This document shows positions 11,380 to 23,130 of a stretch of 64,000 nucleotides of DNA, in pieces. Source of the stretch: Blumeriella jaapii (taxonomy: Eukaryota; Ascomycota; Leotiomycetes; Helotiales; Drepanopezizaceae); NCBI GenBank assembly GCA_009599575.1, contig VWND01000003.1:124001-188000 (forward strand). Reading direction: 5' to 3'. Below the pieces are notes generated by a model, which was given only the letters and a program-made list of their open reading frames with translations, searched no databases and was not told where the DNA came from. Position numbers and translations under genes: made by a program. Within the stretch, counting starts at the first letter, position 1; every line of letters starts with the position of its first letter.

Positions 11380-13050
11380 ATATCGAATTGCTGCGAAAAT
11401 TCGATTTTATTATAAATCGGACTGAACGCAGCCCGTCGCGAAAAGCGAAGCTTGATCGGCCTAAAGGTTTCGTTTTTAAACGAGATGGCCTGAAAAAAGG
11501 CCTGCGAAAAAGGAATAAATAGGCCTGGAATAGCCGCTCCGCCGAAGTCCGCCGATTCTTAGAACGACGAGCAAAAAAAGGCAGAAAAGCTGATTACGAT
11601 GCCCGTATTTTCGTAGGTTGTAACAGCCGCTCCAGCGTAAAAAGCTTTGCGCTTGCGAATTAGCGCTGTTCTGAAGGCCGGTGTGAAAGGCTCTACCGCC
11701 TGGCTTTAAGCTTGCGCATTAGCGACGGCAATAACCGCTGCGTACGCTTATTGTTCGTATTTGCGGATCGCGTCGATTTTTTTTTTGTTTTTTTTTGGAC
11801 TTTTCCGTTTAGTCGTTTGGGCGCCGCTAAGCAATTTATATACTTCGCGGCGAAAAGTTTATAGCAATTAGCGCATTTGATTTTGTGAATGCAATTAAAG
11901 CCAATCGGCCCGTTGTAATGATCGTTTTGTTATTCGCAATTCTGATAGCGGTAATAGCGGATGCATTTAAAAAAGTTGCAATAACTCTGGCAGCCGAGGC
12001 TGTAAATCGTAATAAGAGATTTTTTTTTAATGGCTTTGGAGGCGTCGCTGACGTTAAAAAGCCGGAAGGCCCGAACCGGTTTAATAAACGAAACGATCCA
12101 CGTGATTTTGCCGTTAATTAAATTAGCCCCGTATCGGAACGGTCGGCAATTAATAAAGCGTTTTTTCGTTTAAGCAATAATTTTTTCGACGATTAATTTA
12201 AAAATGCTTAAAATCTCGCCGTTTATATACGAGCGGAATATTGTAAAAACATCTAGAATAGCGTAATTGTATCATATTTCCGGCAGGCGCATATGCTCGC
12301 AGCTAAGCATTCGTATTACGATTTTTTTGTTTTCCTGTAATATAAGCAAATCGCGGATCGTAAAATCTAATAAATTAATAACCCAACCTGTTTTAATTAA
12401 AATTATAAAAAAAATCTTTCCAAAAGTAAAGCCGTTAATTTTGGCCATAAAGATTTGCCTCGCTACGAAAGGTTCGATCCTCGCGGCTTTTCGTTGAAAA
12501 ATGGCTAAGATACGCTTGTTTTTCCGGATTGGATTAAAAGCGGCGCTCGCAATTTAATTAGATATAGATTTAATCGAAGCGCCGCCGTTCGTAATAAATT
12601 TTTTTCTGTTTTTAGCAATATCGAAATCTGCTTTTAAGTTTTTCAAAATCTTAGCTATATCCGCGTAAATAGTGGAAGCCGGAGCGGAAGAGAAGGAATC
12701 GTCGCCAGAAAAAGCTTTTTGACTTGTAAAGCGAAAAGAAACGAAATTGCTGGTTTTTGCGAAAACGGACGCGGACAGAAAATAAACAAATTTGTTTTTA
12801 ATATCGTGGGCGAAATTTCTCTGGTTTTTTTGCTAATAAAAAAAAACGAAATCGTCGACCAGCTTGCCGAAATCGCGTACAACGGCGTATCGAATATAAA
12901 TTGTTCGTTCGATCGCATCCAAACGGCTATTAATAGCGTTCGATGCGGCGTGGCTTGCGAGCGCCCGATTATTAAAACGCAAAAAAGGAAAAATCGTATA
13001 ATTAATTCGCTGCTGCTGCTTTTTCGGACGCTGATTAAGGTTGGTAAAAG
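11380..13050 (-). pseudogene. LINE ORF1 (gag-like RNA-binding protein with zinc knuckles)
   Basis: One minus-strand frame stays largely open from about 12780 (SNFVSFRFTSQKAFSGDDS) through 11830. Near 11830-11990 there is a cluster of Cys and His: CQSYCNFFKCIRYYRYQNC, then CIHKIKCANCYKLFAAKYINC. This is the multi-knuckle array of LINE ORF1 proteins, with some residues lost to RIP (GH to NF). The protein would bind element RNA and act as a chaperone. The start lies in the 12900-13050 region but cannot be fixed. The 112-codon plus-strand ORF over the same bases is a shadow. Confidence 0.78.
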
Positions 13051-13291
13051 AGAATAGCTTTTAATCGCGAATGAAATTCGCGTAGATTAAAGTTTCGAGG
13101 CCATCGAAAAAACGGTTAAAAGTGGCAGGCTTTATTCTGGCCCAAATCGCGCGTAAAAAAGCACGGGAAAGCTCAGAATAAAATCTGAAATAAAGATTTT
13201 AATACAGAAAATATGCCCAAAAGGCGTGGTTAAGTGTTTATTTCCAAAAAGTGCTTCTGGAAAAATAGTTGAAGGTGGAAAATAAAGGTTT
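13051..13291 (-). other. LINE 5' untranslated stretch between tRNA and ORF1
   Basis: About 240 bp with little RIP. Just after the tRNA, on the minus strand, it contains TTTATTTT (13279-13286), a possible Pol III terminator. No coding sequence is recognised. Confidence 0.6.
13279..13282 (-). terminator. Putative Pol III T4 terminator of the tRNA-Thr
   Basis: Four T on the minus strand about 10 nt after the tRNA 3' end. Confidence 0.5.
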
Positions 13292-13376
13292 TGCCGACTA
13301 CTGGAATCGAACCAGTGATTTCCCCATCGCATATGATCAATACGAGTGGGATGCCTTACCACTGGGCCAAGCCGGC
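13292..13376 (-). tRNA. tRNA-Thr (anticodon CGU) with a 13-nt intron
   Basis: The minus strand folds into a complete cloverleaf. The acceptor stem GCCGGCT/AGTCGGC has one G-U pair; the D stem is GCC/GGC with an AGTGGTAA loop. The anticodon stem is TCCCA/TGGGG, and the loop CTCGTA..A places the anticodon at 13342-13344 (CGU after transcription, decoding ACG). The T arm is ACTGG TTCGATT CCAGT, and the discriminator base is A. The intron TTGATCATATGCG (13328-13340) lies one base 3' of the anticodon, the canonical position. The A box TGGCCCAGTGG and B box GGTTCGATTCC match consensus. It is free of evident RIP damage although it sits inside a RIP-mutated LINE, so it may be functional. Confidence 0.95.
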
Positions 13377-13419
13377 TTGTTTGTATTGTTTTTTCATATG
13401 ATTGTTAAATTTCGATAGC

Positions 13420-16400
13420 GACGCCAGTAGAATAATATAAGAAATTATACCATTTTTCCAGACTGACGATTTTTTTTTTATTATTTTTTTTTTTTTCCTT
13501 TTTCTTCGTCAAAACAGCTTTTTCGTTTTACGAAAAACAATTATACTAAAAACCGAAGAAAAGCTTTCGCCGCGATAGTTTTTCAGCTTAATATAATCGA
13601 TAGTTTAAATAAGCTATTTTCTGAACCTTTTAAACGACCGGTTCGAAAACGAATCTTTTAACTTATTGCTTATTTAATTTTTATCTGCCAGATTATTGCA
13701 TATGCTTTTAAGCTAATTTCTAGAAAAAAAGCAATTGAAGTGTTTTCAATTTTTTTATACGAAATCGACAAAATACTAAACGACCTTACGTATAATACTT
13801 TTCTTAAGACCCAATTTTACAGTTTTTTCGAACGTTTCAAAATCAACGAAATATCGATTTCGACCTTTTTAATTAGCTTAGCAAAATTAATTTCGAATAA
13901 ACTTTTTTTCGAATTTTTTCCTTCGGAATACAAAAACTTCGAACACGTATTTTTTAAGGCCGCCAATAACGAACTAGCTTTTTACCGGCCCTACGATTAC
14001 AAAATCGAATTTATTATAAATAAAAAAAACTGAAATATTTTTTTTTATATAAGATATCGATTTTAAAACTCGAAATTATTAAAATTTATTTGTAAAATAA
14101 TTTTGACAAAAGTTTTATCGAACTTTTTATCGCTTTTTTCGCTGTTCTAATGCTTTTCGCTAAAAAACCCGACGGTTTATTACGTTTTTGTATCGATTAT
14201 CGAGCTTTTAATAATATTATTCGTAAAAATCGCTATATTTTTTTTTTTATCGATAAGACTTTTGCTTGTTTTTCGAAAGCGCGAATTTTTACGAAGCTTA
14301 ATATTCGTTAAGCTTTTTATAAAATTCGAATAAATTCCGTTAATAAAAAACTGACGACGTTTCGTACGCGTTACGGCGTTTATAAATGCAAAATGCTACT
14401 TTTTGGTTTTATTAATAAATCCGTAATTTACTAACGTTATATAAACGACGTTTTTTTCGATTATTTAAACGATTTTTGTATTATATATTTAAATAATATT
14501 TTTATTTATTCGTCCGATTTTTTAAAATACGTTATATATATTCGCAAAATATTTTAAAAACTTGCTAACGCTGGATTACAGGCCGATATTCGGAAGTTTA
14601 AATTCAACGTTACTCGGACCCGTTATTTAAATTTTATTATTTCGACTAAAAATTTAAAAATAAATTTAGAAAAAGTTTTCGTAGTCGTTTATTAAAAGCT
14701 TTTTATTATTATAAAAGGTGTATAAAGCTTTTTTGGTTTTTATAACTTTTACCGACGTTTTATTCGAAACTACGGTATAATTGCAAAGCTTTTGATTTAT
14801 TTGACCAAAGCTAACGTTTTTTACAATTTTATTTTTAAATATTAAAAAAGTTTCGACTTTTTTATATTAGCTTTTATTATTATATTAGTTTTATAATATT
14901 ATAAGCAAAATCTTTTTTGTATATTAAAAACTAACGCTTCCGACGGCGTAATAGCTTTTATATATTCGCAATTCTATAACGACGATTGGTTTCCAATCGC
15001 TTATTTTAGCAAAACTATAGCTTTCGCAAAGCTAAATTACGTCGTAAACGATAAAAAAATATTCGCAATTATAAGATTTTTAAGCAATTTTCGTATTGAA
15101 TTAATTAATTCAGTTTATTAAATCAAAATTATTATTAATTATAAGGCCTTAGAATATTTTATAACTTTTAAATTTTTAAACGTTCGATAAATACGCTGGG
15201 CCGAGCTTTTCGCCGATTATAATTTTTTTATTACGTATAAATCAGGTAAACATAACTTTTTGGCTAACGTATTAATACGTCGTACGAGCGAATTCGACCG
15301 TTAAAACTTTTTTAAACGCATTTAGCGCTTGCAAATCTTTTTTCGAACAGATTAAATCGATTATCGCCTTTTGATTAAAAAACTTTAATTTTCTACGGCC
15401 TTCGAAACAGCTGTTTTTATCGTTGAAATAGCTAATTTTTTTTTCGTATTTCGTATCGTTAATTAAATTTTTTACGCTAATCGCATAATTAGCAGCCTGA
15501 TAGCCTTTCGAAAAAAAGCTGTACGAAACGCTACGAAAAAAAACGACGATAATAATACTTCTTTTTCGTATATATTTAAACGCGATCTGCTGTTATATTA
15601 CGGTCGTTTAATAATATTAAACGTCGATTATTTTCGTTTGGCTTTTATACGAAAAATACACGACTAGATTTCCACCGCTTATTCCAGCGTTCGCAAAACT
15701 ACGCAATTGCTTTCGAATTAATATTATTAGCGAAATATAACAATTTTTGTAAAATAATACTATCGCAATTGCTACGTTTATCGAAAAAGTTTTGTTTTAA
15801 AAAATAAGCGCCCCGGCCTTTTTCAGCTTTTTTCTGTTTTTAACCATTTTTAAAAACACGTTATAATAAACTTTTGCAATTTTAATAAAAACAAATACGA
15901 TTACGATAACGTTTTCGTAGTAATAAATCGTTTTTTTAAGCAGGTTATTTCGATTTTTTGTTATAAAAATATCGACGTTCGAAGCTTCGTTAAATTATAT
16001 ATATTCCACGTATACAAATATTTTGGTTTTCCGAAAAATATTATTAACGATCGTGGCTTTTAATATTAATTTATTTTTTAGTCTGAATTAAACAAAATAC
16101 TCGATACGCAATTAAAGCTTTCGATAGCCGCTTATTTTAAAACCGACGGTCAGACCGAAATTTACAATTAATACCTGTAAAAACGCTTTCGATCTTTCGT
16201 GAATTTTTATTAAAACGATTAAAACGAATTTTTTTTAATAATAAATTTCGCTTAAATGGTTTTTTTTTACGAAAATTTAAATGGTCTTTTATTTTTTAAA
16301 ATTGTATACGATTACATTTCTTATATTAATTAAAACTGAAAGCTCGATACTTTTTTTTTTTAATTTTTTATATAAGCTAAACGCAAACGAAATTCGTACG

Positions 16401-17060
16401 TACGCTCGCCGCTATTACGACGCTTAAAACTTTGCTAAATCGCATTTTTAATAAGCTTACGATAAAATAAAATAAAATGCGAATAAGTTTCGCCGCGCGA
16501 TCGATTTTAATATTAGCGATTACGTATAACTCGATATACGTTTATTTCCGATTTTCCGGCTTTTCCGCAAGCTCGACAATTTTATAAACGGCCTTTTTAA
16601 AATTGTAACTAAAATTTTCGATAACGCTTTTAAGCTAGACCTTTTTAGTATTATAAACGTACATCCAGTTTTTCACGCTAATCGACTGCGTAAAACAATT
16701 AACGACGCGTTTTCAAATCAGATTAATTTAGCTTTTGAATTTATTAATATAATTAATAAGCTTAAATACGAAATCGAAAAATTAATCGCTTATCGAATGC
16801 AGCGGAAAACTTTTTAATACAAAGCTTTTTAAATAGATTTAAATAAAAATTTTACGTAGTATTTCGCGTTTGATTTTATATATGTTTTTCTGAAAATGCG
16901 CGATTTTCATTTGGCGTATAAAAAGCTTTCCGGTCCTTCTGCAAAACTTGTAAACTGGCTAAAAGCGTATTCCGAAAGTTTAAATTCGTACGATTATTTA
17001 AATAACGACGTATTAATAAATAAAAGCTCGAAGGCGCGCTTTTTTCGGACGGAAGAATAG
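13420..17060 (+). pseudogene. A1 pol: reverse transcriptase, RNase H, integrase, chromodomain
   Basis: The pol N-terminus reads openly at 13740-14033 (ILNDLTYNTFLKTQFYSFF). The reverse transcriptase follows at about 14100-14700: KKPDGLLRFCIDYRAF, then the active-site box at 14486-14497, where YLDD reads YLNN. RNase H lies at about 14930-15240 (TNASDGVIAF, AIIRFLSNFRIELI, NYKALEYF). Integrase lies at about 15880-16450 (YDYDNVFV, INDRG, DGQTEIYN). A post-integrase segment follows at 16530-16740 and a chromodomain-like tail at 16750-16900. The final codon TAG at 17058-17060 abuts the LTR. All domains are in the usual Ty3/gypsy order and are disabled by stops. Confidence 0.9.
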
Positions 17061-17324
17061 TATAACGACTTATTCGTTTGCTTTTCGCGTCACCCCAGCA
17101 ACTACGTATAATTGCAAGCTTCCTGGTCTTCTGGTGGGTTTCTTATCAACTGTGGAAACTATTATATATATAAGACTTTTTCTTTTTAGCAACCTTTGCC
17201 TTCTGCAATTATTGATTTTAAATGAATATTTTTGTTACAGAACCAAAGGCTCGTTTTTTATATTATGTGAACACGGCGACCAGTTGACTGATCTCCCAGC
17301 CCTCCGACTGATTAGATCGTTACA
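17061..17324 (+). repeat. 3' LTR of A1
   Basis: 264 bp, starting TATAACGA (RIP-altered TGTGACGA) and ending TCGTTACA, followed by TSD ATTAG. Confidence 0.92.
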
Positions 17325-18105
17325 ATTAGCTTCTGCTTACAAAATAAAAAATAACGTGTTTTTTAACAAACGCAATATAACTTTTACCAAATTAATTAAA
17401 AAACTAAATAATAAATTCTACAGTTTTTATAAAATCGCCGAAGTTTTAAACTTTTATAATTACAAGCTGAAATTACTTTTCGAGCAAAAACTATTATATT
17501 TTGTTTTTTATATTAATTTGCTTAAACCTGCTTACAACAACCCTTTTTTAAAGCAGAAAAACCTTTTTTTTTTTGTTTTTATCGACGCAAACGAAAGCTT
17601 ATTATAAGCTATAAACGCTATTTTCGATTTTAAACGAAATTTCAACTTTTTTTATTTAATATAATAGCGTGGCTATAACGCCGAAAACCAGTTTTAAAAA
17701 CTATTAAAAAACGTTGTTAACGCATATAATTTTATAATTAAATTCGCTATACGTTTTTTTTAAAAATTTTATTCGATTAAAACAAAACTGGCTAAAGCCA
17801 GAATTGCTAACAAAAAACGTGCTAAATCGATAAATAACGAAAACGAGCTTTTATTATTAAAAAAGATTTTTACAACCGTTATCAAACACAAAAAAACTGC
17901 TACCAATTCCTTTTTTATTATAAAAAAATCAATTGTTCTGCTTCCGAAACTAAAAAAGCCTGTCTTTTCTATTATTTTTTCTATTATTCCAGCTGAACCC
18001 CGCACTCGTTTACAAAAACGCTTCGCGAACGAAGCTCGATTTATAAAAGTAAATTCCGACGACAAAAAAATTAAATAAAAAAAAAAAATAGGAAAAAGGA
18101 TTATA
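17325..18105 (+). pseudogene. H-family copy K, pol C-terminus with chromodomain
   Basis: It continues the fragment at 4380-4604 after the ATTAG duplication. It matches 50515-51272 of the complete H element: NVFFNKRNI, FYKIAEVLNFYNYKLKLLFE, then RGYNAENQF.KLLKNVVNAYNF, a chromodomain (17620-17720). It ends with a basic tail and a stop near 18075. One open segment (17134-17607) starts inside the A1 LTR and is a chimera, not a gene. Confidence 0.87.
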
Positions 18106-18277
18106 TATAAGGGGATAAAACGTCAGTTCGTTGGTCACGTGGTCCGAAGATCACGTTGTTGTCACGTGACATCGGAGCCCGCACACATTGTATCTTAGAC
18201 TTCGCGACACCTCTAACTTAGAACCTCGTAGTCAATGCAAATCACCTACGAACCTTCTGCTCGTTCGTCCCCTTACA
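18106..18277 (+). repeat. 3' LTR of H-family copy K
   Basis: 172 bp. It begins TATAAGGGG and ends CCCCTTACA, near-inverted tips. It carries two CACGTG sites (18136-18141 and 18163-18168), the second inside the palindrome GTCACGTGAC. It is followed by ATATC (18278-18282), the expected TSD, and then D-family gag. Much less RIP-altered than the H1 3' LTR. Confidence 0.88.
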
Positions 18278-19254
18278 ATATCGTCGTCAATTTTTTCTAT
18301 TATAAGCGTTTTTTTAATAGTTTCATCGGTTTTTTCTCGAATTCCAAAATCTTTCTTTTTTTCGATTCTGACGTTTTTTTTCATATCAATTGGTTTGGCG
18401 AATAAAACAAAAACACTTTGCTTCCTTGTGATTCGCTAGCTTGATTATGCAGCCATAATATCTGCAGATGCGATATTAATAATATATGCATTTGTTTTCT
18501 ATTTAAACACTTGGATTTTACTTACACTTGGGATAAGGATTTTCTTTTTAATTAATACGCTTTCTAGAATATTTTCTCTCTTATCAGTAAAAATCGTTTT
18601 CGCATTTTTTTTGTTTTTTAAACAATCGTTCTATTTCGTACCTTTTATTTTTAAGCAAATAATATTTAATCAGCTCTGATTCTCAGCTTTATTAAAAAGG
18701 CCTATTTCTGCTTCCACCGGTCCGAAGCAAATCGCCTCGTATTTATTAATATAACAAATATTATTATTTATATAAAAATTAAATATTTTGCATTTTAAGC
18801 GAATATAAGGTTTTTCGCAGTAAATTTTTCTGTTGTCACAAAATCCGCATTTAGAACTACGGAATTTGTTTTAATAATTACTTTTATTATTTTAATAACC
18901 GCGATTTTAATTCTCGCGTTAATTTCCTTTTTTTTTTAATAATCGTTATTATAATTAATATTTCGCTGATTTTAATCGCTAGCACGAAAAGGTTGCTATT
19001 AAACAGCTATTATTTTTACGATAGCTTAGCGAAGCTAATCGCTTCGCGCATTTTAAAAAAAATAATTATTATAAAAGCCATTCTAATCGTTTTTATTATC
19101 CGAGTTAACGTAAAAAAGTTTTTTTTGCTATTGTATAAAACTTTCGATTTTGTTTTGCAATTTTTAAATCTTAATATCGGTAAATTTTAATACGAAAGTT
19201 TCGATATTTTTGTTAAGCTTTTCCAAGCCAATAAGCTTTGCAAAACGATTGAAT
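18278..19254 (-). pseudogene. D-family copy G, C-terminal gag segment
   Basis: Reverse complement of 25260-26290 in D1. It includes the Cys-rich gag end (ICYINKYEAICFGPTEAEIG in D1) at about 18690-18800, where this copy is visibly less RIP-altered. It joins the other G segment (44319-45437) once F and its TSD are removed. Non-functional. Confidence 0.88.
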
Positions 19255-19518
19255 TGTTACGATCCTGGCCTGGCTAGTGGTATGGCTGCCAGTGGTATGG
19301 TTGCCAGTGGTATGAATGCTGGTGGTGTTGGATTAAGGTTTGGGCACGGACCACCTCGGCCACTAGGCCTCGCGCTAAGTCACGTGATCTACAAGCGCAA
19401 TCTATTGTATATAAAGTTCGCGACTTCGAGCATTTTAGCTCGGTGTTTTTCTTTTAATTTATATGCGTACCTTTTGGTTTATATTATTTTTCTGATTATT
19501 TTTAAGCTAGCTATGATA
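19255..19518 (+). repeat. F 5' LTR with three 15-bp repeats
   Basis: Starts TGTTACGATC. Positions 19276-19320 are three tandem 15-bp units (AGTGGTATGGCTGCC and variants). CACGTG lies at 19381-19386 and a TATATAAAG box follows at about 19408. The end derives from TGTGACA. Confidence 0.92.
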
Positions 19519-21137
19519 TAAAAAAAGATTAAATAATTTTCGTTGAAAAGCTTTATATTTACGGTTAAGAATTCGATTTGCTTTTATAATTCGAATTCTT
19601 TTTAGGCCGCTCGTACCGACGTTTATTTATCGATGTTTTAATTAAAACTTTTTTTTACTGATTTTATTTTTAAAAAAAGCTGGAGTTTTTTTTTTATTAA
19701 TTCGATCTGCTTTTGCAATTCGAATCGCTTTTTTTTAATATTATAATATTTTATGCTTTTTTTATAAATCGACGCGGCATCCGAAAACGAACGCAATTCG
19801 TAGGATTCGGCTTCGAATCAGCATTTTCATTTTCTGCTTTCGCTTTTGGCGCTTTCGAATTTCCATTCGTTCCAGGTTTTTTCGACGATTTTGGCAGCGA
19901 GTTTTTATTTCACGACTTTTCTATCGAATTATAATTATCTGCTGAATTTTTTCGTTTTATTATCGAATTTAAAATCGAATTGTACGACGCTGATATTTTA
20001 GTATTTTTAAACCGACGAATGCTTTCAAACCGATTATTTAGCATATCTGCTAACGCTAAAGGATTTACTGCGGCTTAGCAGTTTTAAATCGCTTAAATAA
20101 TCGTTTAAATTATCGCCGCCGCTCGCTTTTTAATTTTTTCCGCTAATATCGTTCGCGACGCTTTTTTTTTATTCCGAGCTTCGCGCGTTTTTACCGCAGA
20201 TTTTTAATTAATTTCCGAATATTATTTTTTCGTTTTCGATATAATTATTTTTCGAGTCGAATTATTTAAAATTAAATACTTTCGCTACGCTTTCAGCGAT
20301 TATTAAAAAAAAATTAAATATAACGCATAAAAAATAAATATAAAGCTGTTTATTAAAAAGTATTTAAAAAAATTTATATAAAATATAAATTAAGCTAAAG
20401 CATATTTTAAATGCATTATTAAAAAAGCAAAAACTATTATTTTAAAGCATTTGAATCCCGAGTTTTATAATTAAGCCCAATCGGCCCGAAACGTTTTTCG
20501 CATTTTTAATCAGCGCTTTTTTAATTATAACCGCGTTTAATTTATTAAATTGTAATATAATAAGTTTTATATAAACAACGGTCAGATTTATAATAATTTT
20601 CGTTTTTTGTTTATTCGCTACGCAGTTATTAGCAAAATTGTTAAAAACCGTTGATTTAAAAATATATACGAAAAAGTTATTTTTATTTTTAAATACGATT
20701 TCCGAATAAAAAAATATAAAATAAATAATAATTATATTGCTTCGAACGAGTTTTTGGCCGTTGCGAATAAAAAATCACGTAATATCCGAATTAAAAAAAT
20801 AATTTCTGCTCGTCGCATAAGTTATTTTTTTTTTGCTATAGCTTTTGCTAATTAGAATTCTAGGCGTACTTCCGGTATTTTTAAAATTTTATAGCGTTTT
20901 ATTTTTCCAGCCCCTTTTGCTCGCATAGCTTTTTTCTTTTTTAACAAAGATTTTTACGAGCGTATAGCTGTTATTTCTGTTATTTCCGGTTTTTTTCGCT
21001 TGGCTGCGCGTTTTTTTAGCGCTTATTATAACTGCGGCAAATCCGGCCATTTCGCAAACGTTTGCTTCGACGCTAAATTTAGTCGCAAAATCGCCGAAAT
21101 GGTTATCGACGAAAAGCAAAACGATTTATTAAAAAAC
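19519..21137 (+). pseudogene. F leader and gag with CCHC zinc knuckle
   Basis: The first part (19519-20450) is degraded, and no single frame convinces. From about 20480 one frame reads NYNRV, INNGQIYNNFRFLFIRYA and so on, down to the zinc knuckle at 21024-21065 (YYNCGKSGHFANVC, first Cys changed to Tyr by G-to-A). The gag ends in ..IAEMVIDEKQNDLLKN, where element E interrupts it. The role is RNA packaging in the element's particle. Non-functional. Confidence 0.8.
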
Positions 21138-21547
21138 TGTCAGGAACCAACATCACGTGTATAAGTCAGATGATCCGCCAAAACCCTCTGCCTCCTACCA
21201 ACCCTCGAATAATACTTTTTGCGGATAGGCCGTAAAGACCGGATAGTATTATAAGGGCTGGAAATAATATTTAAATAAAACATTTTATAAAAATAATTGC
21301 TAAAAAACCAGTTATTAAAATTATATTAAAAAAAATTAAAAAAAGGTCGAAATAAGGGCTGGAAAGCATACTAAATAAGATTCGCTTAATTTCCTGGGAA
21401 ATACTTTTTTCGAAAGCTCCACCCCTTTTTTTGTACTTATATACGCCTTTTATTAAAAATATAAAAAGTAAAAATCAGTCTGATTAATTTAATTTTATTT
21501 AAGCTTTATTATCTGAATTAATATTTCTCTGCTTTTTAATTTTTATA
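21138..21547 (+). repeat. E 5' LTR (410 bp)
   Basis: Starts TGTCAGGAACC, with CACGTG at 21154-21159. The end TTTTATA is a RIP-altered form of the CCTTACA seen in the 3' LTR. Confidence 0.9.
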
Positions 21548-23130
21548 TTTTAATTTTTCTATTTACCGGAACGGCAATTCGATATTATTAAAATAATCTT
21601 TTATTATATTATTATATTTATATCGTTATTATCGATATTATAGCTTTTCGCATTCGCAGCGAACAGGTATTTTCAGCTATTTAAAAAGACTCAGCGCTTT
21701 CGGCTGCTTAGAAAAACCCCGTACTATTGTTTTTTTTAACGTTATCAGTTTTTTTAAAAGTCGAAAATATTCTATTACCAAAGCGCGACGACTTTTTAAT
21801 TTTTTTTATCGAAGAAATTATTAAAAAAGGCCACGCTTAAAACGATTCGGAAAAACCTTCTACCGAAACTTTGATTTATTTAATTAATAATCGAATCCGC
21901 GCCAAATAAAAAAAAAACGATAAACGTAAAAAAATAAAAAAAATACAAGCTAAAATAAAACAAAAAAAAACTAAAAAAAAAATTTACGAAATAATCAAAA
22001 AACTCGAAAAAGCTAAAAAACGCCGAAACGAATTCCGAAAAAAGATTAAATAATTTTAATAAAAACTTAACGCTTTCGAAAATATCGAAAAAAAGGTTTT
22101 TATATTTTTTAATACCGTTCCAATTAAAAAAAAACAAAAAATAACTTAAGCCGGCGATTATTATAAAATATCCTCGGAATACTACGATAATAATATTTAT
22201 TAAAAACGATTTAGCATTTTTTTTAAATATATTATACCTTTTGTAAAAAACACAGCGAATTCGAGCCGAAAAGCATTAAAAATAAAAAACTTTTTAATAT
22301 ATCGAAAAAAAAATACTAAAAAAGCTTAATTTTTTATTCGGCGTGCAAAACGAAATTTCCGCCAAAATAAAAAAATAACATTTTGTATTAATTAAAAAAA
22401 AATTAACGTTTATATTTTAATTTTCGACGATAAAATAAAAAAAAAATAAACCGGATACGAACGACGTTTTACGAACGTTCGAATTATATAAAACGATTTT
22501 AAAAAATAAATATTAAACTTTTTAATAAATGCGAAAAATCGAAAAATCGCGGCTTCGAATTTATACGATAAAGCGAAGCAAAAAAAATATAAATTAATTA
22601 ACGATTTCGTTGTTTATTTAAATAATTTCGAATAGCAATTGCAAATAACAAACGATGCGATTAAAAAAAAAATGTTTTTCGCAAAACTCCGATTTATTTT
22701 TCGAGAAAAAATTATCAAACGAAGCAATATTACAATTATAAATTCGTACGAAAAATTAATATTAATCGTTCGTCGTATCGAAAATATTAATAAAATTATC
22801 AGCGACGAAACGAAAAATAATAAACGACGAAACGAACGCAAAAAAAAAAAAAAAAAAAAAAAACTTATATTCACGATTAAAATTTAAAAGCTAAAACAAA
22901 TATATATCGTTTTCGATTCGAAAATACGTTATAAAAAAAACGAAAGCGAAAAAACGACAATTTTAATAAAAATTTTTAAAATCCTAGAATTTTTAACGAT
23001 TTTTTTTATTTTTCGAAATGCAATCGCTGCCAAAAGAAAAAGCACCGCATAGCTAATTATTCAAAAATCGAATGTTATAAATATAATAAAAAAAAACATA
23101 TAGCCCCAAATTGCTCCGAAGCTAATAAAT
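21548..23130 (+). pseudogene. E gag with zinc knuckle
   Basis: Lys/Glu-rich, A-rich coding sequence with many stops. The diagnostic part is CYKYNKKKHIAPNC at 23073-23114, a CCHC knuckle in which the second Cys and the Gly before His are lost to G-to-A changes. The short ORFs at 22614-22887 overlap on both strands in poly-A/poly-T sequence and are not separate genes. Confidence 0.75.

Larger units (their letters stand above)
7113..13407 (-). mobile_element. Near-complete Tad-like LINE with a tRNA-Thr at its 5' end, 12-bp TSD
   Basis: The unit is bounded by AATTTCGATAGC at 7101-7112 and 13408-13419, and family A sequence continues on both sides. On the minus strand the order is a 31-bp start, tRNA-Thr (13376-13292), a 5' untranslated stretch, ORF1 with zinc knuckles, ORF2 (endonuclease, reverse transcriptase, RNase H, C-terminal Cys/His region), then a 3' UTR. 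It ends in a short tail of ATTATC-like repeats, as seen in Tad-group elements. At 6.3 kb it is close to full length. The ORFs are RIP-mutated, while the two ends are much less affected. Confidence 0.9.
4605..17324 (+). mobile_element. Complete family A Ty3/gypsy element (A1), TSD ATTAG, carrying a LINE
   Basis: LTRs at 4605-4867 and 17061-17324 are in direct orientation and flanked by ATTAG at 4600-4604 and 17325-17329. Outside the TSD the H-family target continues seamlessly. Inside, the order is leader and gag, protease, [LINE 7113-13407], reverse transcriptase, RNase H, integrase and chromodomain. Without the LINE and one copy of its TSD the element is about 6.4 kb, normal for a chromovirus. 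A purine tract, GGACGGAAGAATAG, lies directly before the 3' LTR. It is dead: all frames are broken by RIP-type stops and the RT box YLDD reads YLNN. Confidence 0.94.

Noticed and set aside
12719..13057. 112-codon plus-strand ORF in the LINE
   Set aside because: Antisense to LINE ORF1, whose minus-strand frame carries the zinc-knuckle array and extends well beyond it.
13132..13362. 76-codon minus-strand ORF
   Set aside because: Most of its N-terminus is the translated tRNA-Thr gene; no support as protein.
17134..17607. 157-codon ORF
   Set aside because: It starts in the A1 3' LTR and crosses the TSD into H-family pol. It is a junction artefact; only the part after 17329 is meaningful.
22614..22887. 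Overlapping ORFs on both strands
   Set aside because: Produced by poly-A/poly-T in E gag. The plus strand is the element's coding strand and no separate gene is present.
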